Source of the DNA: Porites lobata
Lineage: Eukaryota > Cnidaria > Anthozoa > Scleractinia > Poritidae
Reading direction: 5' to 3'
Assembly: GCA_942486035.1 (NCBI GenBank)
Contig: CALNXK010000030.1
Location: 2,525,001 to 2,589,000 of the forward strand
Length of the DNA: 64,000 nucleotides
Shown here: positions 50,101 to 60,384 of the stretch, one piece after another
Position numbering within the stretch: position 1 is the stretch's first letter
Layout: the number at the start of each line of letters is the position of its first letter
The notes under the pieces: generated by a model
Seen by the model: only the letters and a program-made list of their open reading frames with translations
Databases searched by the model: none
Told to the model about the DNA's origin: nothing
Position numbers and translations under genes: made by a program

Positions 50101-53100
50101 CTCCCAAGTGCATCATAACTCAACAGTACACAATGAAGCGTTAACCATGTGTTTTATAACGTAAATTTAAGAGAAAACTTTTGAATTTGCCAACCGATAG
50201 TAGGGAAAAGAGGTGAGTTCATGGATAATAGTCTTTCTATTATCCATGGTGAGGTTGTTGTTGTCATCTGCACGAGCTGTACGGGCTGTGGCGTGTGCAA
50301 ATCATTCTTTGTAAAGTTATTTCTTTCAAAAAGAATTTTTGGGTGAAGCACCTCAATATGGATTTTACAATCTTTTTCACCGTTATCTTAAGCGACTTGA
50401 TTAAACTTTCTCTCAGTTTCACTAAGACAAAAACATAATTGTGAGGTAAAAAAATATAGTCACGTAGACATTGACGCGTACTGCTTTGAGGGCGCGCTTC
50501 AAGAACAAAAATTTAAGTTAACTGCTGCATTTATCGCTTTGATAATGTTATAAAACAGTTAGTTCATGCTTCAGCTGTGCGCATGTCGAGATATTGAGCA
50601 CTTGGGAAGTTTGGACGGCACTCAAGAGGCTAGAGTTACTCTCGGCTGCCCCTCGAGCAACTCTTACGCCTCTTTCGTGCTCTCCAAACTTCCTGCCTGC
50701 TCAATATCTCGACATACGCACGCTGACGTATGAACTAATTGTTAATTGTCGACATCTTGGCACAAAACGGAACAAAAATCAACTTCACGATTACATATAC
50801 AACCGAGCCGGCCCGGTAAACTGGGATCCCCATATCGTGATTCCGGGACCCCAGCTAACCTTGCCTGAGAAAACAGCCGACATGTCGCGATACTACAACT
50901 GATTTCCCCATGAAAGGATGTCTGAGGAAGGGGCACAGGAATTCCACACTGATGACCTGTTACTACTTAATGTTTTCTCAAACGTCATTTCGCGGGGAAA
51001 CCAGTGGAAGCGTCGCAAAGTTACCGTTAACTTCCGAAAATAAGCCCCTTCAAATATAAGCCCCCCAAACCGGTAACGCAAAAAACCCTCCGTTAAATCG
51101 CTCCTCCAAATATAAGCCCCCGGGGGCTCGTACTTGAAAAATTACCCTCAAATATTAAGTAAAACAAGGCAAAAACGGTAAATTTACTTCCAACTATAAG
51201 GCTAGCCCAATCGATTTTGAACATAAACTTCCCTTCGTAGATAAGCCCCTCCAAAAATAAGCCCCTCAAAAGCGGCCTTAGAAAAATATAACCCCCGGGG
51301 CTTATTTTCGGAATTTTACGGTATGGCAGTTTTTTCAGGCAACAGCTAAGCGGATTGGAACTTTTCAAATAATAACACTCGCCGGGCAAGCCAAGCGAAT
51401 ATTTCCAGAAACAGGACAGTGAGAAAGACACTGCTAATACGCACTGCTTCCAGTCACGCTGTGAACGTGGCGGATCTCGGCTCATAACCGGGGGGTACTT
51501 TTATACGGGGAGGTTCCGCCCCAAGATCCAACCCTTAACCATTTTATATACCTATTTGGGCAGAAAAATAAACCCGTTTACTCTAAATGGTACCTTTTTT
51601 ACATACCTAATTTAGACTTTTGACAACCCTTTTAACTGGCGCAAACTCCCTGTCGTTTAAATATGAATAAATCACAGAACTAGAACGTTTTTTCAAATTT
51701 TTCACTGCCATAAAATCCATCTATTAGCAGAATTTCCTACCCTTTCTAATATTTCAACTAGTAAAATCCCTATCCTTTCATATAACTGAAGCCTGAAAAA
51801 GGTACCCCTTTCCGGAGGACCCCCGGGGGCTCATACCTACTAAATCGCTCTCCTCGTCCTCCTTCAGACCTACTGTAGTATTCTTATGTTCCTCTGCTTC
51901 ATAGTCTTCAAGGTCTCTGTGGACAGCTATACCAACATCCTCCCCTTCTGGAAGTTCTAATTTATTAGTTTGTTTGTTGAAAACCACGCGGCAACACTTA
52001 AAGAGAACAGGCCCACGATTGTTTCTTTCCGCCAACTTCGGTGGAATGACGACCTTTTTTAAGTGTCCCTTCAATTTAGCAAGGAAAGCGTCTATTGGAA
52101 TTGTAACTCCTGCGCGCCCCTCAACCTTAAGAATAAGATTAACGAGCAAAATGAGTATTTTCTTGAGCAGGGTTCTATCCAGGATTTATCGTTTGGGGGA
52201 GAAGTCCCGAGTGGCCGAAGGCCACGAGCTTCCTAGGGTGGTCCAGGGGCATGCCCCCTCCCCAAAATTTTTGAAATGAATATGTGCTGAGATGAATTTG
52301 GTGCATTTTGAGACACAATTTTGAGAAGTATTACAGTGTGTGCAGTGACGATATAGTTACTTAATACTGTACTGATAACAATATTAATTTTTTGGGGGGG
52401 AAGCTGGACATTTTGGGGGGGGGAGCTTCTACCCCTCAAATACCCTAGATAGAACCCTGTTGAGCCAATAATCAAGAGGGGCAAATAAAACTAGCCTTTA
52501 CTCGGGCAGTCATTTGGTCCTTGTAGCGTTTATATACTTAACACAGCAATATGTAGGAAAATGTTCGTCTGAAAAAAAAAACAAGAGACTAAGACATGTT
52601 AGAGGTAAAACTCAAATGCCAGTTATTTATGTCCTCCAAGCCTCAGTCTCCTCAATTGTTCACAGGGGCCCACACAAACATTTTGGTGAATGTGGCAAAA
52701 ATGAATTTTAGCGATTTGAAGTGTGTGCAACACCCTTTAAATCGCTACAATTCGCCGTCTTCTCCTACAACAACGGCAATACACAACATTTTAGGTAAAA
52801 ATGCGTTCATAATAGTAGTAATAAACATTAACTCTGCTTGTCTTAGAGTGCCGGATTACATGCCTACGGCTTCCATAGTTTTTGAGATTGTGTTACTAAT
52901 ACTATTTCGCTATATGTTCTACCATAGATCGCGCGCCGTGATCTGTGGCTGCAAAGGAACAGGTCGCACATGAGAAAATCGTCGGAAAGAACAACTTTTT
53001 TCGGAAAAGTTCCGATGGAATGAGCTGTTAGATCGACGTACTTCAATCTTGTTTCTAACAAAGTTAAGTTTAAATACCTCAAGACGTCTTCTGCCTTTGA

Positions 53101-54171
53101 GTTTAAAATGCTCGCTGTAAACCACTGAGGTTATCAAACGCAGTTTGCGATCAATATACGGTTTAAATATGTTGATGTCCAGTTCTGTACTGGCCAATAT
53201 AGCACGTAACTCCGCGTCTCGTATGTACTCTCGGTCTATTTTTCCCAGTTCCAGCTTTCCAAGTTCTCTGTTAATCTTAATCGTCGCACTCGCAGCACCT
53301 TCTACTTCAAATCCAGCGTCTATATCACTAAATTAAAGAGAGAAAAACACTGTCATTATACGATGCTCTAGAAACTGAAGGTTCTCGTCGTGCAAACTCG
53401 TCCATTGGCCTTACAATCGGTAAGCGTCTCCTGAAAACCGATCCTCAGCTCGCTGTTTCAGCTGTTAATCAAGAGCTTGTTATGTATATGTCTTGGGAAA
53501 ACGGAAAAAGGGAAAATATAAATGCTTTGGACCAGATATGATCCTTAGTCGGCTGAGGATTACTTGAAAAAAAAAAAAGAAGAAAACTGACACCAAAAAG
53601 AAAAGACAACGTTGAAATCGTTGGACATTGTTATGGCTGGTAACTTCCAGCTTCCATCGTCTTCATTAGGTACCAAAAACCGGGGGGCTTCCTCGAGTTG
53701 GCATGCGGTAACGTCATAAGAGCCCAATATTGACTAGTCATTTTCCACATCCTTTTTCCTTTTTTCGGTGAATTCGGCACTTTTATGACCCACAATCAAA
53801 ACGCAAATGAGCATTCATCAATGATCTTACCTTCTAGGTTCGGAGTCATCGTCGTCGTCATCGTCGTCGTCATCTTCGTCGCCATCTTCGTCGTCGCCGT
53901 CGTTTTTCAGCTCTAACGATTCTTCTTTTCCAACCTTTCTGGACAAAGCATCCTGAAGTTCTTCTCTTTTGCTTTCCTCTACGTACGCTGCCAATTCTGC
54001 AAGGATGGTGAGCTTATTCTTTTTGAACGGACGAAGCAAGACATTTCTTTCCCCTTTTGCCATTAGCGCAAGTACTTGTATTTCACGTGTCGCTCCTTGA
54101 TAAATTGGGTAATATTCTTCATTCTTCCCAAAATTCTGCTCGGCAAATATTCGGAGCGCCCTTTCAACCAT
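47191..54171 (-). CDS. Gasdermin-like protein, diverged inverted copy (410 aa, six coding exons)
   Basis: Minus-strand exons: 54171-53831, 53327-53078, 52125-51837, 49725-49607, 48526-48343, 47240-47191. All junctions are ag/gt, phases are 2,0,1,0,1 as in copies A and B, and the frame is open. The ATG again follows a ctatgcag acceptor. Similarity to A and B runs along every exon (for example LRLITSVVYSE, NRGPVLFKC/TRGPVLIEC, FEVEKIQGYAVIFKLLAG), but overall divergence is large, so this split predates the tandem duplication. Residues 204-207 are VTIP, the motif seen in the last strand region of gasdermin N-domains. Exon 1 ends in a tract of about 20 mostly Asp residues encoded by a GAY repeat (53845-53900). 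The terminal exon has 16 residues instead of 35. The breakpoint of the tandem array lies in its last intron. Confidence 0.75.
48179..48290. repeat. Palindromic, telomere-like repeat at the array breakpoint
   Basis: Begins where unit homology ends. Contains gtgatatgggcatcccctt and its inverse aaggggatgcccatatcac around a core with cctaatcctaaccctaaccc, a short run like the animal telomere repeat. Several direct tgggcatcccc copies occur in the tail just before it. Confidence 0.65.
48745..49002. mobile_element. ~258-bp foldback element in intron 4 of the inverted gene
   Basis: Ends ccgaca / tgtcgg with long imperfect pairing (gaaatgacatctgagg with cctcagacatcatttc; gatttcatactgatgac with the inverse half) meeting at a cttctgattggttgaa / ttcaatcaatcagaag hairpin. 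A related degenerate copy lies at about 50878-51018. Confidence 0.7.
49111..49376. mobile_element. ~266-bp MITE in intron 4 of the inverted gene
   Basis: Long inverted ends: ggcccaagcgtaatatgaga continuing through gtttgtatgggaaaaatag and cttag, with the exact inverse at 49325-49376. Interior non-coding. Confidence 0.8.
49501..49585. repeat. Short tandem duplication
   Basis: The segment gtgtataacatacaaagaga plus gttgtaacttgt occurs twice about 54 bp apart, directly beside the donor of the 49607-49725 exon on the minus strand. Confidence 0.7.
50220..50247. other. Short perfect hairpin
   Basis: catggataatag and ctattatccatg separated by four bases, in intron 3 of the inverted gene. Role unknown; may be a foldback core. 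Confidence 0.5.
50583..50715. mobile_element. ~133-bp foldback element in intron 3 of the inverted gene
   Basis: Inverted ends atgtcgagatattgagca / gctcaatatctcgacat and inner pair gaagtttgga / tccaaacttc. The short plus-strand open frame across it is incidental. Confidence 0.6.
51024..51321. mobile_element. MITE related to the unit A-specific insertion
   Basis: Ends ccgttaacttccgaaaataa / ttattttcggaattttacgg with TA flanks, and the same aagcccctcc-rich interior as 20652-20983. Shorter (298 bp) and somewhat diverged. Lies in intron 3 of the inverted gene. Confidence 0.8.
51486..51835. repeat. Dispersed repeat abutting the exon 3 donor of the inverted gene
   Basis: Starts ccggggggtacttttatac and ends cccccgggggctcatac, a pair of roughly inverted GGTA/GTATGAG-type ends seen in a common dispersed repeat. 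Its right end overlaps the gtatgag donor of exon 51837-52125. Confidence 0.55.
52169..52458. mobile_element. ~290-bp MITE, AGGGTTCTATCC-type ends, just upstream of exon 3
   Basis: Inverted ends agggttctatc / gatagaaccct (right end tagatagaaccct) with ttgagc on both sides. Interior has G-runs (52393-52400, 52416-52424). It sits 43 bp upstream of the exon 3 acceptor (minus strand), so it is close to the splicing branch region. Confidence 0.7.
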
Positions 54172-54773
54172 CTGCATAGGAGAAATGCATTTGAATATTT
54201 TGCCTGAATTTTCTTTATATTCACATAATTCGCAGCACATTAACTATCATTGGGTTTTCCGCATTTGCAGTTTTAGGACTAAAAGTTTGAGCTCAGTTTT
54301 TGGTTTTTCCTCTCGAAACTTGCCCCTTTTTTCAGTTTTTCAGTTTTTTTTTCTTTTGAGGGCGCTAAACAGTTTATGATATTTTTCAAAAAAGGAGCTT
54401 TGGGTTTCCATATTTTCTTCTGTTCCAGGTTCTGTATTTGTGCATTTCTCAGGTGTTTGTCAAAAGTTTTACTGCTAAGTTTTAAGTCATTTACAGAGAC
54501 ATTATAGAGACACAAGAATGGGATTTGGGAATTTGCCACTTTTTACCCTTGCAGAAGACTGCGTTTTAATTTTTGGCCTTCAAAGATTTTTATCATAGAC
54601 TTTCACAGTTTTCATAAAAAGGTTTTTGCAGTGCTGCGGTTTTCAAAATAGGCCCATATTTCCCCCTCCTTAAGGAAATCTCAGTCATTATTCTGATTAT
54701 TATGCATCACTTTTATCACTCTATTGCGCTCTATTACTCTCATATCCTATCAGGTGTTTTCTGATGCCTGTAA

Positions 54774-54997
54774 CACAGGAAAAAATAACGGATTCCCATT
54801 TTGGGATATTTTTGGGTGTTTAAAGAATACCCATAAAAATCCCAAATTTGGCAAAGTGAGACAAGTCCCAACCACGGAATTTCCAACCAAGTTCCCAGAT
54901 TGGGACTTGTCTCACTCTTCCAAATTTGGGATTTTTGTGGGTATTCTTTAAATACCCAAAAATATCCAAAAATGGGAATCCGTTATTTTTTCCTGTG
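54774..54997. mobile_element. 224-bp near-palindromic MITE with TAA target duplication
   Basis: Ends cacaggaaaaaataacggat / atccgttattttttcctgtg, with about 95 bp of nearly continuous pairing on each arm (tgggatatttttgg, agtgagacaagtccca and inverses). Flanked by taa at 54771-54773 and 54998-55000, a 3-bp TWA target as in PIF/Harbinger-type elements. Confidence 0.85.
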
Positions 54998-55032
54998 TAA
55001 TATGTTGAATGCCACTTCAATGTAACCCTCTA

Positions 55033-55231
55033 TTGACCACTCCAGAAAATACCATAACATACCATAATGTTGTTTGTTTGTCACCCCAAAATTTTGCATA
55101 AACATTGTCTTCAATTTCTCTTGGGAGTTAAAATGGGCCCCAAGAGAAACTGAAAACAATGCTTATGCAAACTTTTGGGTTGACAAACAAAGAGCATTAT
55201 GGTATGTTATGGTATTTTCCGGAGTGGTCAA
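55033..55231. mobile_element. 199-bp foldback MITE
   Basis: Ends ttgaccactccagaaaatac / gtattttccggagtggtcaa, continuing cataacataccataatg and its inverse; inner arms gcataaacattgt / acaatgcttatgc around a gggagttaaaatgggcccc loop. Lies 36 bp from the preceding MITE. Confidence 0.8.
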
Positions 55232-58200
55232 TTGCTATGGTGAATTTCTTTAGGTTCCGTAGGTTCAGCAGGTTCCCCGGTTCCGCGGTCTGCAATTCGA
55301 CATATTAGTCTTACTCTTGAGTTTGCTGTCTAACTTGAAATGAATCCTAGAGATGGTCCAACAAGGTTTTTGGAGTTTGAGTTTTCGAGGAAGCGTGAGA
55401 AATCAGTTGTCAACTCGTGAGAGCATGAGATAAGAAGTTGAATCGATCGAGAGACTCACAACACATGACGACAAAGTCGTGAGACTTGGCAAGTCTGCTC
55501 AGGCAAAAATTATCCTGGCGTAAAATGTAAAACCATAATCGCAGCTGAATTAAAATATAAAGGTCTCAAACACACGGAACACCTTATATGAGACCATGCG
55601 AAGCACATTATTTAGGTGAGAAAAACCCAGAAATAAAGCTAACAGGGACTGAAGGGTTATTGTAAAAATTTACATATTCCCACATTGTTGTCAGTTTGCA
55701 GCAGTAGGTTTATGATTCTTTTATACATATTGACCTGACCCTATGTCATAAAGAGAGTTTCTATATTTTTATGACAAGGAGCGTTCTTATTTAAAGGTTA
55801 TTGTGCGATATCTTCAAAGCCTACAAAGCAAATTGAACACGCGTGACGTAATTTACACTGAAATTTCACTGTGACAAGCACTCGTCAATATTGGAACATT
55901 TGAAGACGGCAGTGATTTAGCAGATCCTGTGGTCAGAATTCCAATGTAGCAGACAAGAAACAACATTACCTTCGATTTTTTATGCAAATTGTTATATTTT
56001 TTTTAATACTTAAACTCTTACCACAAACTAACATCCGTCCTATTAATTGTGATCTCGGATATTGTCGATCTGAGTCAAGTTTACAAAGCAGCTGCGTTTA
56101 CACTTTTGTATGATACAACCAAATGGCGCCCAAGATTCCGAATGTTGAGACAGTTGCAATGTCATATAGTTAAGCATATTACTGATTTTAGAACAGGTAA
56201 AGAGGAAGATAACGGTGTAGCCGCTGAAATCGAAACTACATGGCTTTCCGCATGAATATATATTTCACTGTAATCATCATAAAAGGTAGATAAAATATTC
56301 TACTCACATTTCTTGCTCAAACGTCTTTCCTCCAAAACGAAACAGCCTAGAGAAAAAGTGGTTGATTAAGGGTGAGAAGGTTGAAACGAATTTCACAAAA
56401 AAAATTCATGAAATTACGGTAGATTTTTACCTCTGTGCACCAGGAAGCAGCGATAGTGCGCCACGTTCTCTCCAGGAAAGATATAGCGTGACGTTCTTTC
56501 GAGGTGAAAGAATTTATTTAATTTGTCACGTTCATGGATGTCTTACGTCACGAGATCACGCCATCCTTGTTTTGGGGTCGTCATGTGTAAGGGGACAAAC
56601 GAGCTAGACTGCTCAAACGAACGCAAAGATATGGGGACGATAGAATATCACTGAGCCCGGGAAGTGTTATCTCAGGGGAACCCAACGAGAATATAGTTCA
56701 AAACCACTTAAACATAGCATTGTTGAACCTTGAACATTAAACATGGCATTGTTGAACATTGTTGAAAGATATAGGCATATTTTTATCCCCTAAAAACTTT
56801 TCGTCTGTTGGGATTTCCTAGCTAAAAGTCTAGTGATCCGAAAATTATAGGGATTCAAACTTACCTTTTCGAAAATTTCAGCCAGAAAAAAGGCTCCCGA
56901 AAATTCTAAGAGACCTTTTTAGGGTAAAATCCATTACGAATGGGCCATTATACCATTTTTTGATGTTCGAAAATCCTAGGACAGGCAGGCAAGCAAGAAA
57001 TTTTACAACAAATGTTTCAAAAATTCTAGAACTCATATCGTCTTCCGAACAGATATTTTCCAAAAAATGACGGTTGGTTACTGCACCTTAGTTATAGTTC
57101 ACATTTTCGAGACTTTTCAGCTTTTCAGCTATACTTTTAATAACATTATGTTTCTCCGTGTGGGAAGAGACACAACAGAGCACGTCGAGAAATGGCGTCC
57201 ATCTGTTGGACGACCCAAACTCATTCAGACGAACTCAACTGAGTCAGACGTCGAACGTTTCATGAACACAACTCACTAAGTTTGGTTCGTCTCATCAGAT
57301 TAACAGTTAGCTAAAGTTCGACGTTTGGCCTAGGCCTAAAACACCGACCACATGAATTTTGAAGTCTTTCTTCAGAACATAACGTAATGCCTTGTCCGAT
57401 TTATTGCATTCAGTTCTAATAGTTACGTAAACTCTGTATGTCTCCAAAAAGGGTCCTAAATGTTGACTTGTCTTATTTGCTCAAGAGTGCAAAATTTTTT
57501 ATAGGCTTGATTACCAGCCGCTGTTGAGACGGGGGAAATCGAGCCTAAATTTTTTATAGACTAATTTTAGACTAAACAGGCTCTTCTATAGAGGGGGCTT
57601 AACTCACAAATTTTAGCCCACAAGGTTCTTAAAAACCAGGTTCCTACACGCGGCTAGCCTGTCCGAGACTAAAGGACCTAACGGCGCGAAAGTGAAAAGC
57701 GTGCGAAAAAGGGAGGCGGGCCCCTTCTCTCCCCAGTTTTCTCCCTTTTGTTTTTTGTTTTTTTTTTTTTGCGTTCGTCCTTTCTCAATTTTGCGGACCC
57801 GACTATCTCGCAGCCTAGAACAGGTTAACATGCGGGTATTTACTGTATCTGTAGCACGAAAGAACCAACGACATGCACACAACAAAAGGCACTGCTCGGT
57901 GGGGTGGGTGGGGGTGGTCCTGATAATGGACTAAACGGAAAGGCTACGGTACCGTTTTCGGGCTTCAGGTGTAAGAAAGACAAGAAAGGGAAGGGATTTC
58001 ATCAGTTGAAGTATATGAAAAGGTAGGGAAATCTGTCATTCAGTATATTTCGGTCTGTAAAAGGAGCACAAATGGCTAATAGACACATTTTATGGATTTG
58101 AAAGAGACAAGAAACCCTCCTGGTTTAATAATCTGTTCATATTAAATAGACGGTGCATTTACAGCAGTTAAAAGGGATGTAGTGTTTCTAAACTAGGTAT

Positions 58201-58305
58201 GTGAAACCAGTAGAAGAGGTACCATTTGTCACTACAGCACTGGAAGAACGTAAATTCACTTTTTAAACGACGTTTTCGCCACAATCGCGTCGTCGGATCG
58301 TAAAA

Positions 58306-58464
58306 GTGATGTTACGTGAGACGATTCGTGACGACAATTTTTAGCGCAACATATCGTTGCAACATTGTCGCGACCGTGTTTGGAATGGTCACAATATTGT
58401 TCCAACATCGCAACCCTGTATTGCGTTAAAAATCGTCGTTGCGAATCGTTCCGTGCAACATGAT
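58306..58464. mobile_element. ~160-bp inverted-repeat element
   Basis: Arms acgattcgtgacgacaattt / aaatcgtcgttgcgaatcgt with further pairing tgcaacattgt / acaatattgttcca. No coding content. Interior rich in CG dinucleotides. Confidence 0.65.
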
Positions 58465-58485
58465 CTTGAAGTACCTTTTAAACTG

Positions 58486-58675
58486 GAGAGCAAGGGACGC
58501 ATTAGTCTCCTTCGCAGCCGTTATTAGGGTCGTCACTTGGTCACACGAGTGACGACCCTAATAACGGCTGCGAAGGAGACTAAGGACGCATCGGGAGATG
58601 ACAAACAAAGGAGATTACCATTTTAAATGATATAATCTCTTTGTTTGTCTAGTTCCAGCGCGTCCCTTGCTCTCT
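58486..58675. mobile_element. MITE interrupted by a second foldback
   Basis: Outer ends ggagagcaagggacgc / gcgtcccttgctctc and inner pair gacaaacaaaggagatta / tataatctctttgtttgtc. It is split by the 80-bp palindrome 58503-58582, which is flanked by ggacgcat on both sides. Confidence 0.75.
58503..58582. mobile_element. 80-bp near-perfect palindrome nested in another MITE
   Basis: tagtctccttcgcagccgtt and its exact inverse continue into attagggtcgtcact, giving a ~34-bp perfect stem with a 10-nt loop. Direct repeats ggacgcat at 58495-58502 and 58584-58591 mark an 8-bp target duplication, typical of hAT-type insertion. Confidence 0.85.
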
Positions 58676-60384
58676 AGCATGGCGGTTTTGTACCGCGTGA
58701 CTGACTAGCTACAATTGGCCAAATAGTATTGCATTAGGAAAGACTGTTCTGTCTAAGTTGCGGGAAACGCAAGAATTTAGTAGTTTCATCAACTGAGTTG
58801 ATGAAGAGAACCACAAAGATTTAACAGAGTTGACAGAGTCAATTTACCACAGCAGCAGGTGATCGTAGTTTTTCAATCGTTCTACGTTTGTATATCGAAA
58901 GGGTCACACAACTACTGTTTTCTATAAAATATCTGTCGGGGAAGCAAATATTGCCTAGAATTTAGAAGCTTATCTAATAAATTCCGTACTATTTTCTGAA
59001 GTTTAAGTTTTCAAATTTCACCCCCCAGGTTGAGCTCTTTTTTTTTTCGTAGAAAAAAGGCAACCTAAAATTTTCGGATTCAAAAATGTGATGGAGAAAG
59101 AAACAAAAAAATTCTCACTTTCATCTAAAATTTTTGGGAAAAATAATATTGAAGCCCTTGTAATTTCTAAAAGACTCAAGTTGCCCTAGGATGACCGAAC
59201 AGATTCAAATTTTATAGCGCCGCTTAGAATACACTTCTGGAGATCTAAGAGTACCCTGGATAGCCCAAAAAGTGTTTTCAAAGTATTTTGGAGGAAACTG
59301 TCGTCGGGTTTGCTGTATTGAGTTTTATCAACAGGCCACCAACAAAACTTGAATCGAACCAAATCAACGGTCGTAAAACGATTCAGACACGATTGAAAAA
59401 CTACGCCTGAATATAATTTCTCTGGTACCCAGAATTGGCCAATGATGATCCGTTGTTTGCGTCTGCCTCCTGCAACGTTAAAACAATCCTTCAGACATGG
59501 CACCTGCGAATACAACCGCCTTTTTTCGCTCCTTAGACTGCAACACAGTCAGTTTTTTCTCGATATACTTCACGCAAAAATACGGACTATCTTGCAGTCT
59601 ATTCGCTCCTCGCCATTGGGGATGCGACAGAAATTCCATACTGATGACGTAAAATCTGTCCGGAATCTTTCTGCGAAACGTCTCTAGCGGCAAGGAGAGA
59701 GAAGAAAGATGTCTTTATTCACAGGCTGAGCGATCGCTTATGTCTTGCTAGCATTGCTGACACCTGGCACCTGACACCTACAACACCAATAGAAATACGA
59801 CACCTACGACTCAAAATAACCATTAAAACCGTGGTGTCAATGTTGTCAATGTCGAGTGCTGTATACCTGCCACTTGTGTCACACGCCTGCAGCTTCGAAA
59901 ACGTACAGGGCAACTCCCAATTCCGCTCTGCTTGTCTAGTAACAAGTAGTAAATGGCTTGATCTCGGCAAGATCTCTCAATTCCTCGCAACCTTTAAGAA
60001 ACCTTAGGAAATAATCGCAACATTTCGGAAATCTTCGGTAGTCTTCGAAGTTAGTTGTAATTCTTTTCTACTGGTCAGAAGTATTCGGATTTTTTAAGAA
60101 GTTGGGGTAATATTGATACGAAAATCACACGCATTAATTGAAAAAGAAAAGAAGAGAAGGAAATTAAGTAGGTATACTGTTGCCGATTTGGGGAAAACAT
60201 CATCGAACCAATTTACACAAACAATGTTCTGAATGAACGTATGAAAATTAACTCAAATGGCTACCGCCCACCCGCAACAATTTAAGGGTACCTGATGAGC
60301 CCATGGGCCACTTTATCCCGCGAATTTTATCACTTTGAGGAAAGAATTCATGCGAAGTGCGACTTGAGGCCAAACCTACACACG

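Larger units (their letters stand above)
54172..60384. other. Gene-poor region upstream of the inverted gasdermin-like gene
   Basis: About 6.2 kb. It should contain the promoter and 5' UTR exon of the inverted gene and the promoter of the CapA-like gene (divergent arrangement), but no clear signals are visible. Foldback elements at 54774-54997, 55033-55231, 58306-58464 and 58486-58675 are listed separately. Open frames at 56049-56255, 56362-56607 and 59186-59515 have no recognised similarity or splice support. Confidence 0.5.

Noticed and set aside
57067..57279. Plus-strand open frame ending near the tcgacgtttggcctaggcct motif
   Set aside because: The motif looks like a dispersed repeat and the frame has no recognised similarity.
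59186..59515. 109-residue minus-strand open frame
   Set aside because: No recognised domain, overlapped by an open frame on the other strand, in a repeat-rich region without splice support.
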